Positions 1 through 8,333 of a DNA stretch of 64,000 nt are shown here, one piece after another. Made by a program: the position numbers and the translations under genes. The notes under the pieces are model-generated. The model was not told the origin of the DNA and made no database searches. It saw nothing but the letters and a program-made list of their open reading frames with translations. This DNA is from G963676655 sp963678305 (GTDB lineage Bacteria > Verrucomicrobiota > Lentisphaeria > Victivallales > Victivallaceae): assembly GCA_963678305.2 (NCBI GenBank), contig CAXXVV010000016.1, forward strand, positions 62,001-126,000. Direction: 5' to 3'. The number at the start of each line of letters is the position of its first letter. Position 1 is the stretch's first letter.

Positions 1-729
1 GCCTCCCGCCGTTGTTTTGATTGACTTGTCAGCGCTGATCGCGCCGCCCGGACAATGCCGGACGCAGGCCATGCATTTGTTGCAAAGCTGCGGTCCGTCA
101 TAGATCGGATCATAATCAAGTTCAAGTTCGGTGAAGATCAGGCCGACACGTTGGGCCGGGCCGAATTCCGGAGTCAAAAGCATTTTGCTCCAGCCGATTT
201 CCCCCAGTCCGCAAAGATAGCCGGCGATACGCAGATGAACCATGATGTCCGGCGCGGGCAGGCCGGGCGCGACCGGTTTGCTGAAACCGTTCCGGAAACG
301 GCCTTCATTGTCAATCGCCCGCCAGTCGCTTTGGTGTCCCATCGGAAATGCTTCATAGCCGTGGTCCTCAATGTAACGGCACAGGTTGACGACTGCGGTC
401 GGCATGAAAATATAGGTAATCGCGCCATAACCCATGGATGAGTAATTACTGAAGAATGTACCTTCTTCGATGCCTCGCAGAGAACCGCGCAGAACTCTGA
501 ATCCCAGCGCAATGCATGATTTTGCTTCCGGCATGATGTAACGCGGGTCCATCTGCTTTGGCGCGCCTTCAAAGCGGCTCATCGGAGCGATGCCGACCAA
601 ATCGGCGCCCAGACTTTTCGCGTATTTCTTTATTTCCCGGGTTATTTCCGCACGGCTTTCGGAACCTTCGCCGACTTTGTCCTCCGGCCGGACCGGAGAA
701 ATTCCTTGGTAGTCAGTAGGGTCAAACAT
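1..729 (-). CDS. QueG-like 4Fe-4S (reductive dehalogenase-type) protein, C-terminus cut off by window edge
   Basis: The reading frame runs from an ATG at 729 and is still open at position 1 (243 codons seen). The protein opens with an IKKYAKSLGADLVGIAP segment, the typical start of the corrinoid-binding domain of epoxyqueuosine reductase (QueG) and reductive dehalogenases. It ends in a ferredoxin-type cluster motif, CNKCMACVRHCPGGAI. The same start motif recurs twice in the fused protein at 1769-4075. The start at 729 is preferred over the in-frame ATG at 741 because GGAG lies 6 nt before it. It is divergent from the IclR gene, with a promoter and palindrome between them. Its substrate is unknown. 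True QueG has a second C-terminal cluster that cannot be checked here, so it may be a paralogue with another redox role rather than the tRNA enzyme. Confidence 0.75.
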   Translation of the reverse strand, partial: MFDPTDYQGISPVRPEDKVGEGSESRAEITREIKKYAKSLGADLVGIAPMSRFEGAPKQMDPRYIMPEAKSCIALGFRVLRGSLRGIEEGTFFSNYSSMGYGAITYIFMPTAVVNLCRYIEDHGYEAFPMGHQSDWRAIDNEGRFRNGFSKPVAPGLPAPDIMVHLRIAGYLCGLGEIGWSKMLLTPEFGPAQRVGLIFTELELDYDPIYDGPQLCNKCMACVRHCPGGAISADKSIKTTAGG

Positions 730-766
730 TACAATCTCCATCTTTCAAATTGTTGGTTTATTGTTT

Positions 767-785
767 TGTATATACCAAATATACA
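767..785. promoter_or_regulatory. Inverted repeat, candidate operator between the QueG-like and iclR-family genes
   Basis: TGTATAT-accaa-ATATACA is a perfect 7-bp inverted repeat with a 5-nt centre. It covers the -10 box of the leftward promoter, as a repressor site would. The neighbouring IclR-family protein is the obvious candidate binder; this is inference. Confidence 0.45.
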
Positions 786-806
786 CCAAGAATTCTTTTC
801 TGTCAA
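778..806 (-). promoter_or_regulatory. Sigma70-like promoter for the leftward QueG-like gene
   Basis: On the minus strand TTGACA (806-801) and TATATT (783-778) are separated by exactly 17 nt, about 50 nt upstream of the ATG at 729. Confidence 0.6.
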
Positions 807-844
807 ATAATTCTTAATAAATTAATGAAAAGTTGTTTTGTCGC

Positions 845-872
845 TTGATTTTTTCATTTTTTCATTTATATT
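845..872 (+). promoter_or_regulatory. Weak sigma70-like promoter for the IclR-family gene
   Basis: TTGATT (845-850) and TATATT (867-872) are spaced by 16 nt, 34 nt ahead of the ATG at 907. The surrounding sequence holds repeated TTTTTCATT / AATGAAAAA blocks that may be part of a binding site. Confidence 0.35.
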
Positions 873-906
873 GAAATAAGTTCATTAATAATGAAAAAGT
901 TTAAAT

Positions 907-1647
907 ATGCCTGAAGCTTTAGTAAAATCAGTTAAAAAAGCGCTTGACGCCCTGGATTTCGTCGTGGAAACCAGCCGTTCCGGTTCCGGCGCTTCATTGG
1001 GGGAGATTGCGGATGGCTTGAATGAAAAGCTGACAACCGTGCGCAATATATTAAAGACAATGGAGGCGTGCGACTATATTGGCCGCAAAGGCAAATTGTA
1101 TATTCCCGGTTCTAAAACGGGGGATTTGAGTCGATCCGCCAACCTTGACCGGTTGAAAAGCGTTTCGCGTCCATTGCTGGAAAACGCGGCACAAAGAACT
1201 GGTGAATCATTTGTCCTGACAACCGTGTTCCACGGAAAACGTGAAATCGTCAGTCGCTGTCAGGGTAATAATGAAGTGGGGGTTAATATTGGAGTGGCCG
1301 AATACAAAACGGTTTATTCATTGGTGACCACCAGAATTATTCTGGCATTCTCAAATGAAATGGAAAGGCGGCAGTTCATTGACGTCAATGGTCTACCCGG
1401 AGAGGAATGGCCAGAGGCCCTTGGTGATAAATTCGAATCAGGACTGGCGCGGTTGAAATCCGCCGGGGTGGCTGCAGAACGCAAGGAGTCTTTTTGCGCT
1501 TATGCGGCGCCGATATTTTACGGCGATGAAAACATTATGGGTGCGATTGGACTTTTCGCCCCGGCATTCAGGGTCAATGAAAAACGTGAAATAGAGCTGC
1601 TGGCGGCGTTGTCGGAGGCGGCTGAAAATATTAATAAGCAATTTTGA
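907..1647 (+). CDS. IclR family transcriptional regulator
   Basis: This 246-residue protein has the two-domain IclR layout. An N-terminal winged helix covers roughly residues 5-75, including the segment around SLGEIADGLNEK that forms the helix-turn-helix. A C-terminal effector-binding domain covers about residues 85-246 and ends in the usual GAIGLFAPAFR stretch. Length is normal for the family. It lies between two genes for QueG-like corrinoid/FeS proteins, one divergent and one 121 nt downstream on the same strand, so these are its likely targets. No clear Shine-Dalgarno precedes the ATG. The effector is not predictable from the sequence; members of this family often sense small carboxylates or aromatic compounds. 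Confidence 0.85.
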   Translation: MPEALVKSVKKALDALDFVVETSRSGSGASLGEIADGLNEKLTTVRNILKTMEACDYIGRKGKLYIPGSKTGDLSRSANLDRLKSVSRPLLENAAQRTGESFVLTTVFHGKREIVSRCQGNNEVGVNIGVAEYKTVYSLVTTRIILAFSNEMERRQFIDVNGLPGEEWPEALGDKFESGLARLKSAGVAAERKESFCAYAAPIFYGDENIMGAIGLFAPAFRVNEKREIELLAALSEAAENINKQF

Positions 1648-1694
1648 TCAACAAAATTGGTTGAGTTTTCTGGATTGCACTAGCGAATTCATTG

Positions 1695-1709
1695 TCCGGC
1701 ACAGCCGGA
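1695..1709. promoter_or_regulatory. Short perfect hairpin between iclR-family gene and QueG-like fusion gene
   Basis: TCCGGC-aca-GCCGGA is a perfect 6-bp inverted repeat in the 121-nt gap. No T-run follows it, so it is not a standard intrinsic terminator. It could be an operator or a leader hairpin. Confidence 0.3.
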
Positions 1710-1768
1710 AATGGATATGTACAATAAATTTTTTTAAAGATCTCTATTAAAACAGGAGACGTGGTGTT

Positions 1769-4075
1769 ATGAATCTGAAAGAAGCCGTAAAAAATTATGC
1801 TTATGAAATCGGGGCTGATCTGGTTGGATTTGGTGATGTCGGGCGTTGTGAGCACGCACCGGTCATGATGAGTCCGCAGGGTGTTTTCCCCGGTTCCAAA
1901 ACTGTCATTGTCATGGGATTGCATCACCCCGACGCCTGTATTGAGCTTGGCGGCGAGAAGCATCCGCAGGAGATTGGGCCGTATTCCGTGCAGTATCTGA
2001 TGAATTCACGGCTTGACGAGTTATCATACAAAATGGCGACTTTCATGGAAAAACAGGGATACGGGGCGATTCCGATTTGTTCAAGTAATATTTGGCGTTA
2101 CAACAAATACAAAGATCTCAACGCGATATTCGCGCCGGATGTCAGCAATATTTATATGCCGGTCGTCGCCGGACTTGCGGACATGGGATACAGCGGCCTC
2201 GCGCTGACGCCGGAATACGGCGCCAGAAACCGCTTCGTGACGGTCATTACTGATGCGGTGGTTGAACCGGACCCGCTGATTGAACCCGGAACATTGTGCG
2301 ATAAATGCATGCTTTGCCGGAAACACTGCCCGAGCCAGGCTTTGTCGAAGGAAATAGCCGGGGATAAAATCTTGAAGATCGGCGACAAGGAATATCGTTT
2401 TGCCGACAAGAATCTTTGGCGCTGCGCCTGGGGTGAGCACTTCGATCTTGATCTTGATTTGGAATTGCCTGAAAAAGTTACTGAAGAGGTAATCGTTGAT
2501 TACGTGGAGAAATACGGCGTGCGCAGCGGCGAGATGGGACAGTGTTTGAAGTTCTGTGTTCCGAAAAAGATTCGCTCTTTCGATAAATCATATTCCAAAT
2601 CGCCAATGCGCAAATATTGTGTCAGTTGGGAAGAGGAACTTGAGCCGCGGAAAGTCAATGATAAATTGATCAGCGACTGTTATGCTAAAGGCATCGAGCA
2701 TGTGGTCGTGCAGTCGGCGGAGGATTTAAAAGCGCGGGGAATCGATATTGCGACTATGCTGCCCGGCGCTGAAACCGCAATCTCACTGATTTGCACGCGG
2801 GACCGGGATAAGTCGGGTAAGCGCCGGGAATATACCGGCAAAGCGTCCAAAGATGCGATCGATTATCATATCGATTCGGTTTGTTATGATCTGACCCGGA
2901 ATATTGAGAGTTATGGTTTCAGATCTTTGGTGACGATCGCTTCCAGTGGTTCGCATTACGATCCGATGGGGGTTGCTTCGGTAAACGTTCAAATTGCGGA
3001 AAATCTTTTTAGGGATGCCGACTGTGAATGCTATATCAATACCGTATATACAAGGAAAAAACTGCCGCCGCGTAAGTTGAGCCTGAGTTTTGACCGGGAC
3101 CTGGTTCCGTCAGAATTCAATAATACCGCCAGTTTGACCGGAAGCATTAAAAAGTATGCAGAACAAGTTGGCGCGGATCTTTGCGGTGTGAGTTCAAACG
3201 GTAGAATTACCTCGATAGCAACTCAACTGCGTCCTTTTTTTGACGGGGAAAAATATCTCAACGCGAGGGACCGGTCGCATCCGTTCAAACATTTTGATCC
3301 AGAGGTAACCGAAGAGTCGCGACAGGTCTATACGGCGGAGGATTATCTGCCGACTGCGAAGTCGGTGATTGTCATCGGGTTGCGTTATCATAAGAAGGTG
3401 GTCGAACTGGCGACAAAGCCGCCGGCGGAAGCGGTCGGACCATATGCTTTTCAAACCTATGTCACGCGTTGGCAGGGCGGCTTGATGGCTTCCAAAATTG
3501 CGGGAAAACTCAAACATCTCGGTTATCAGGCGGTAATTACGCCGGATCTGATGGGGCTTGGCTCGGCGATCGCCAGCCCGCGCGGATTTATTGAAGACGC
3601 ATTTTGCAGCCGTTTCGCTGCCGTTGCCGCCGGCTTGGGAACGCTTGCCCGATCGGGTCGGGTTGTCACTCCGGAATTTGGCACAAGGCAGCGGTTTATC
3701 GCGATTGTCACCGATGCCGAGCTTGAGTCCGACGCGCTGATCGACCAGGCTTCGGTCCTCTGTGAAACCTGTGGTGACTTATGTGTGAAAGCCTGTCCGA
3801 CTGCGGCGATGTCTTCTGAATTGATAACTTTTGACTGCGAAGGCGTAAAGTTCCGCTTTAATGTCCGGGATATTAATCGTTGCGACTGGAGTAAACGTTA
3901 TGCCATATCCGGGGAAAGCGGTTTTAAATATCTGGGATCTCCACTGGATGAAATTCCGGACGGGGAAATAACCTCTGAAACTTTGGCCGCGGCGTTGAAA
4001 AAACATGACCCGATCAAGAAATACCGTCCAGTGGCGTGTGAGCCATGCATGATCAAGTGTCCCTATTCGTCATAA
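1769..4075 (+). CDS. Tandem-fused double QueG-like 4Fe-4S protein
   Basis: The 768-residue product is an internal duplication of the QueG/reductive-dehalogenase-like unit. The first unit (about 1-440) starts with VKNYAYEIGADLVGFG and carries CDKCMLCRKHCPSQAL near residue 180. The second (about 455-768) starts with IKKYAEQVGADLCGVSS, carries CETCGDLCVKACPTAAM near residue 668 and ends in CEPCMIKCP. Typical QueG is about 310-390 residues, so this is twice the usual size. There is no signal peptide, so it is probably cytoplasmic. The start is preceded by AGGAG, 10 nt away. Together with the gene at the left edge this makes three copies of the unit around one IclR regulator. A role in cobalamin-dependent reduction or corrinoid redox activation is possible, but the reaction cannot be named. 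Confidence 0.75.
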   Translation: MNLKEAVKNYAYEIGADLVGFGDVGRCEHAPVMMSPQGVFPGSKTVIVMGLHHPDACIELGGEKHPQEIGPYSVQYLMNSRLDELSYKMATFMEKQGYGAIPICSSNIWRYNKYKDLNAIFAPDVSNIYMPVVAGLADMGYSGLALTPEYGARNRFVTVITDAVVEPDPLIEPGTLCDKCMLCRKHCPSQALSKEIAGDKILKIGDKEYRFADKNLWRCAWGEHFDLDLDLELPEKVTEEVIVDYVEKYGVRSGEMGQCLKFCVPKKIRSFDKSYSKSPMRKYCVSWEEELEPRKVNDKLISDCYAKGIEHVVVQSAEDLKARGIDIATMLPGAETAISLICTRDRDKSGKRREYTGKASKDAIDYHIDSVCYDLTRNIESYGFRSLVTIASSGSHYDPMGVASVNVQIAENLFRDADCECYINTVYTRKKLPPRKLSLSFDRDLVPSEFNNTASLTGSIKKYAEQVGADLCGVSSNGRITSIATQLRPFFDGEKYLNARDRSHPFKHFDPEVTEESRQVYTAEDYLPTAKSVIVIGLRYHKKVVELATKPPAEAVGPYAFQTYVTRWQGGLMASKIAGKLKHLGYQAVITPDLMGLGSAIASPRGFIEDAFCSRFAAVAAGLGTLARSGRVVTPEFGTRQRFIAIVTDAELESDALIDQASVLCETCGDLCVKACPTAAMSSELITFDCEGVKFRFNVRDINRCDWSKRYAISGESGFKYLGSPLDEIPDGEITSETLAAALKKHDPIKKYRPVACEPCMIKCPYSS

Positions 4076-4116
4076 ATCGTCTATAATCGAATTCACACTA
4101 AAGAAATTGGCGTAAG

Positions 4117-4137
4117 GCTGAAAATATTAATTTCAGC
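4117..4137 (+). terminator. Possible terminator hairpin after the QueG-like fusion gene
   Basis: GCTGAAA and TTTCAGC form a perfect 7-bp stem with a 7-nt loop 42 nt after the stop codon. The T6 tract lies about 10 nt downstream instead of directly at the stem, so termination is only possible, not clear. Confidence 0.35.
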
Positions 4138-4325
4138 ACTGCGTCGATTTTTTCTGGATTTACGCTTTGCGATACTTGTTTTAACTGTTTTAATATTAAG
4201 TTTTTATATATTTTTATAAAACTAAGTGATGCTATTTTAATAATTATTGTCGCTCATCAATATTTTGGATTTTTATTACGTGAGACGTTTTCAATTGCAG
4301 CATTCCGGTGCTATATTATGATGTC

Positions 4326-4339
4326 GTCATACGTATGAC
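4326..4339. promoter_or_regulatory. Perfect 14-bp palindrome GTCATACGTATGAC, candidate operator
   Basis: The palindrome lies 8 nt downstream of a -10-like TATATT (4312-4317) and 33 nt upstream of the Gfo/Idh/MocA ATG, the position expected for a repressor site at a transcription start. The TACGTA core resembles operators of GntR/AraR-type regulators. The regulator is not known. Confidence 0.5.
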
Positions 4340-4372
4340 TAAGCTAAAAGTCAAGGCAAGGAAGAAATAAAA

Positions 4373-5647
4373 ATGGCTAATCAAGTGAATTTGGCTCTGC
4401 TTGGGGCAGGGAATCGCGGACAGGGAATTTTCGGGCAATACGCATTAGATATGCCGCACCGGTGCCGTTTCAGCGCGGTGGTGGAACCGGATGCCGCCAA
4501 AAGGGAATTTTTCGCAAAAAGCCACAATATTGCGGCGGAACGTTGTTTCAGCTCTTTCGATGAGTTTTTCACCGCTGGCCTGGATGATCTTGACGGGGTG
4601 GTGATCGCCACTTTGGAAGATCAGCGCATTCGGCCGATTCTGGATTCTATGCAAAAAGGCTATCATATTCTGGTTGAAAAACCTTTGTGTACCAACGTTG
4701 ATGAATTGATAAAACTCTACGATGCTACCGTAAATTATGAAAAAATCCTGATCGTCTGCCATCAGATGCGGCTGGCTCCGGCTTACCGGACGATTAAAGA
4801 GTATATAGATCATGCCGGTCTGGGCGACATTGTGGCGATCCAGCACAGCGAAAATCTCAGTTACTCGCACATGGCGCATTCATTTGTCCGCGGCTTTTTC
4901 AATAACTCAAAACTTACTCCGATGCTGCTGGCAAAATCCTGTCACGACATGGACATCATTTCACACTGGACCGGCATGAAAGCGGAAAAAATCGCTTCAT
5001 TCGGTTCCCTGCAATATTTTACCCGGAAAAATTGCCCGGAAGGCGCGCCAGAATTCTGCTTGCAGGACTGTCCGCATTACCAGAGCTGTCCGTACAGCGT
5101 TCTGAAACTTTATTTCGATGAAGATACGGACCCGGCTTATCTGCGACAGATGGGAGTCATCAAGAGCAAGAATCAGTTGCGGGAGCTTCTCTGCTCGAAC
5201 CGTTTTGGCCGCTGTGTCTTCCAGACTGACAATGACGTGGTCGATCATCAGACCGTACAGATTGAGTTTGATACCGGCGCAACCTGTTCGTTTACCATGT
5301 GCGGACACAACGGAGTTGAACGCCGGATTACCAAAATCAGTATGACCAATGGCGAGATCGAACATGACGCTTCGGAAGGAACCATCAAAGTCTGGCGTTT
5401 TGAACCGCTCCGGGAGGAAGTTATAAAAGTCAGCACAAAAGGTACCCACAGCGGCGGGGACCGGGCTATTATGGATAACTTCGTCGACGCAATTGTTTCC
5501 GGCGATAAATCATCACTGCTGACTCCGATCAAAGACTCCCTGCAGGGTCATCTGATGGTTTTTGCCGCGGAGGAGTCGCGCAAAAACGGCAAAGTGCTTA
5601 ACCTGGATGAATACGAGCAGGAAGTTAGAGGTCGACTGAAAGGCTGA
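4373..5647 (+). CDS. Gfo/Idh/MocA family NAD(P)-dependent oxidoreductase
   Basis: The protein (424 residues) has an N-terminal Rossmann fold with the dinucleotide motif LGAGNRGQG near residue 10. The family motif EKPL follows near residue 102, with the conserved H-D pair of the C-terminal domain around residues 187-190 (CHDMD). Enzymes of this type oxidise or reduce sugars, inositols or sugar-derived acids. A cysteine-rich insertion near residues 220-245 (CPEGAPEFC, then CPHYQSC) is seen in one subfamily and could bind a metal. The gene stands alone, convergent with the alpha-mannosidase gene, with a perfect palindrome over its promoter region. Substrate is not predictable. The ribosome site AAGGAAG is well placed. 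Confidence 0.85.
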   Translation: MANQVNLALLGAGNRGQGIFGQYALDMPHRCRFSAVVEPDAAKREFFAKSHNIAAERCFSSFDEFFTAGLDDLDGVVIATLEDQRIRPILDSMQKGYHILVEKPLCTNVDELIKLYDATVNYEKILIVCHQMRLAPAYRTIKEYIDHAGLGDIVAIQHSENLSYSHMAHSFVRGFFNNSKLTPMLLAKSCHDMDIISHWTGMKAEKIASFGSLQYFTRKNCPEGAPEFCLQDCPHYQSCPYSVLKLYFDEDTDPAYLRQMGVIKSKNQLRELLCSNRFGRCVFQTDNDVVDHQTVQIEFDTGATCSFTMCGHNGVERRITKISMTNGEIEHDASEGTIKVWRFEPLREEVIKVSTKGTHSGGDRAIMDNFVDAIVSGDKSSLLTPIKDSLQGHLMVFAAEESRKNGKVLNLDEYEQEVRGRLKG

Positions 5648-5676
5648 CAGTTGGTCGATCCGATAGCGTATGTAAA

Positions 5677-8310
5677 TCAGACTTGCAGTTCCCAGGTTAT
5701 GATCTTTTTGGGCGGGACACTTATCTTTAAGTGATCGGTGTCCTTTGCCAGCACTTCCAATGGTGTTTCGTCGATTCGCAGATTGCGGATTATCCGATAT
5801 TTGCGGCCAAGGCGAATATCCGTTTCAACCGTGTCTTCCGACACATTGCAGAACCTGAAGACGGTCGATTCAGATTCTTCACGGCATTTCAGCGCGGAGA
5901 AGAATAATCGCGGATCATTCAGTTCCGGACCTTGCAGCGTGAGGCTGCTGTTACCCGGATACTGTCTGCAATAAACCGGTTTAAGGAATATCTCTACTTC
6001 TGGAAGCAAATCCCATATAGGCGTCGATTCCGTAACAGGGGCAACGGCATACTCAATCCGGTGTTTGCCGGGTAGATAACCGCTCGCGGCGCTGCCCCAG
6101 GCTTCAAAGTCATAATTGATCGTGCCGCTGGAGCGGAACAGCGTTAAGTCCAGCTTGCCGGAATCCGGCAGATGTTTGTATTCATAGAGTCCGCGTCCGG
6201 CCAGGATTAAATCATCGGCAGCCAGAAATCCCTGCATGTAACTTGACGGACGTTCCGCCAGCAGTTCCGGCGTTATGCCATTTGATTGTTCTGCCTGATA
6301 TTCCGGGGAACGGTTGACCAGATCGAAAACCGAATTGACGCGCAGGCCGGTTCCGGTCACCGGAAAACTTGTCCGGAGGCGGTGTCCAGCCCCGTGATTG
6401 TCGATTTCAACCGCGATATCGATCAGGTGACTGCCTTTGCTTAAGCCGATTTCAATCGTCAGCGGAGATTTTACCCGCGGCATATCGTTGCCGAGCCGGC
6501 GGTCGAGCATTTGGTTGACGGTCCGTTCATCTACCGTTTCGATGATTGTATTGATCTGCCAGACGGCGCGGAGCGGGGAATTAAGGACAAGATTCATCGA
6601 TCCGTATTCAGCCAGGCTGGATAATTTGTTGCGGGCGGCAACAAACGCATATTGATTTCCCGCGTCCTGTTCGTCGTGCAGCAGGTTCAAGTTCTTATAT
6701 TGGCGGCCGGAACTTAATGTTTCAAGATCAAATGTTCCATTCGGCTTTATTGCCACCTTGAAAAATTCATTTTGCAGGATGCCGTATTCCGGAGCGATAT
6801 CAGCCGTTGATTTTGCTTTTTTGTAACCGGCGTCCATTTCGTCTCCGGCAGTCAGGATGCTGTGAAGCTGTTTAGAAATACCCGCGGTAAACTTGAAGGT
6901 CTTTATCCCCATTGCCGGAATATCAGCAACATGCGCCAGACACTTCAAGGTTCTGGTCGGCTGGATCAGCGGATTGCGGCGGTCGCCGTAATACGGCCGG
7001 TGCGAGGCACGGTTGTCAAGAACATGAACCGGCAGCGATTTGTCGCCGTCATTCAACCTGACATCCTTGAAAATGGCTTCAAACATGGAATCGCGCCCTT
7101 TGTCGGGAATATCCACGGAAAACCCGATGACTCCGGAGTATTTACGCGGAGTCGGATTATAGACGGCTATCGAGCTTGACATTTCCACCGCGTTTTCGTA
7201 TGACGCGGTTCCGCACAGGTCGTCCATTGCCTGAGCTGCGACGCCTTTGGCGATTTCTTTGACCCGCTCGTAGCGCTGGATGACGTCCCGCGCCACTTTG
7301 TCGGTATGCGCTCCGCCGATGCTGTCATGAGCCGCGTTGTTGATCATCATGGTCCAGGCGCGTTTGAGAAAGCCTTTCGGGTATGGGGTTCCGGCCATGA
7401 CCGCCAGAGGTTCGGCGTAGGCGGTCAGCAGATTTTCACAGCGCATGTTGGCCTGCTTCTGGTTGACGCGGTTGGAGCCGGTACTGTCAAGTCCGGGAGC
7501 GTAAAGCAGTTCACCTGCCAGTTCCGGCAGTTGGCATCCGGCATCCCTGACCGCTTGAATCACCTCCGGCCAACTGCTGTGTTTTATTTCATCAAGTCCC
7601 AGCTTGTCGCGCATTTCCTGCAGGTCGGCTGCAAGATTGGTTGACGGCAGGCAATGATCGGTGCCGTCGCACAAGACGATCTGCCCGGTCAATGACAGTT
7701 CGATAAGTTTGGGCAGATGCTGGTTCAGTTTGTGGTTTTCCGAGGTGCCGGGTCCGTAACCGACGGCATTAGTGTAACTGCGGGGCAGGAGGATGGCCAG
7801 TACTGCGGAACCATCGGCACCGCGCCAGATATTTTCGACCGCCGATACGTGATCTTCATCGTAGCCGCGCCAGAATGCGGTGGTGTCGATTCCGAATCCA
7901 CGCAGGATTTGCGGTGTTTGTGAAACATGTCCGAAATCGTCCGCCAGATAGCCGTGGCGGGTCACGCCGCCAAGTTCCCTGGCCTCCTGATGTCCGAGCA
8001 GCAGGTTGCGGATTGCGGCTTCGCCGCAGATTATCTGTTCATCCGGCTGGACGCACCAGGGGCCGACAAGAAGCCGGCCGGCTTTGACCAGCTTATGAAT
8101 GGTCTGAAGCTGTCCAGGTTTGACCGTGAGGTAGTCATGGATCATCCGGGTCTGACCGTCGCAGAAAAAAGAGGTCCAGGCTGGATCGTTGTTGAGGTTG
8201 TCAATGACCCGGTCAAGACATTTTACCAACCTGAAACGATAGTTTTCAACCGTTAAATACCATTCCCGGTCCCAGTGCGTGGAGCTGATGACGTGTCCGA
8301 TCTTTTTCAT
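5677..8310 (-). CDS. GH38 alpha-mannosidase
   Basis: The 877-residue product begins with the GH38 zinc-site motif, here STHWDREW (H12, D14). It carries the nucleophile motif DDFGH (nucleophile expected at D124, with H128) and a later AAHDSIGGAHTD segment near residue 328 that supplies the last zinc ligand. The N-terminal catalytic domain, helical middle domain and beta-rich C-terminus fit full-length alpha-mannosidases. No signal peptide is seen, so it probably trims imported mannosides in the cytoplasm. The ATG at 8310 is chosen because the protein then starts with the conserved MKKIGHVIS; an in-frame ATG at 8349 would overlap the upstream gene. It follows the GntR/LacI-type regulator by 23 nt and is surely co-transcribed with it. 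Confidence 0.9.
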   Translation of the reverse strand: MKKIGHVISSTHWDREWYLTVENYRFRLVKCLDRVIDNLNNDPAWTSFFCDGQTRMIHDYLTVKPGQLQTIHKLVKAGRLLVGPWCVQPDEQIICGEAAIRNLLLGHQEARELGGVTRHGYLADDFGHVSQTPQILRGFGIDTTAFWRGYDEDHVSAVENIWRGADGSAVLAILLPRSYTNAVGYGPGTSENHKLNQHLPKLIELSLTGQIVLCDGTDHCLPSTNLAADLQEMRDKLGLDEIKHSSWPEVIQAVRDAGCQLPELAGELLYAPGLDSTGSNRVNQKQANMRCENLLTAYAEPLAVMAGTPYPKGFLKRAWTMMINNAAHDSIGGAHTDKVARDVIQRYERVKEIAKGVAAQAMDDLCGTASYENAVEMSSSIAVYNPTPRKYSGVIGFSVDIPDKGRDSMFEAIFKDVRLNDGDKSLPVHVLDNRASHRPYYGDRRNPLIQPTRTLKCLAHVADIPAMGIKTFKFTAGISKQLHSILTAGDEMDAGYKKAKSTADIAPEYGILQNEFFKVAIKPNGTFDLETLSSGRQYKNLNLLHDEQDAGNQYAFVAARNKLSSLAEYGSMNLVLNSPLRAVWQINTIIETVDERTVNQMLDRRLGNDMPRVKSPLTIEIGLSKGSHLIDIAVEIDNHGAGHRLRTSFPVTGTGLRVNSVFDLVNRSPEYQAEQSNGITPELLAERPSSYMQGFLAADDLILAGRGLYEYKHLPDSGKLDLTLFRSSGTINYDFEAWGSAASGYLPGKHRIEYAVAPVTESTPIWDLLPEVEIFLKPVYCRQYPGNSSLTLQGPELNDPRLFFSALKCREESESTVFRFCNVSEDTVETDIRLGRKYRIIRNLRIDETPLEVLAKDTDHLKISVPPKKIITWELQV

Positions 8311-8333
8311 TGATATTTTTATCCTTGCATGGT

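Noticed and set aside
174..572. 132-codon minus-strand frame in the left-edge gene
   Set aside because: Out of frame with the QueG-like protein, whose motifs are clear in the other minus-strand frame.
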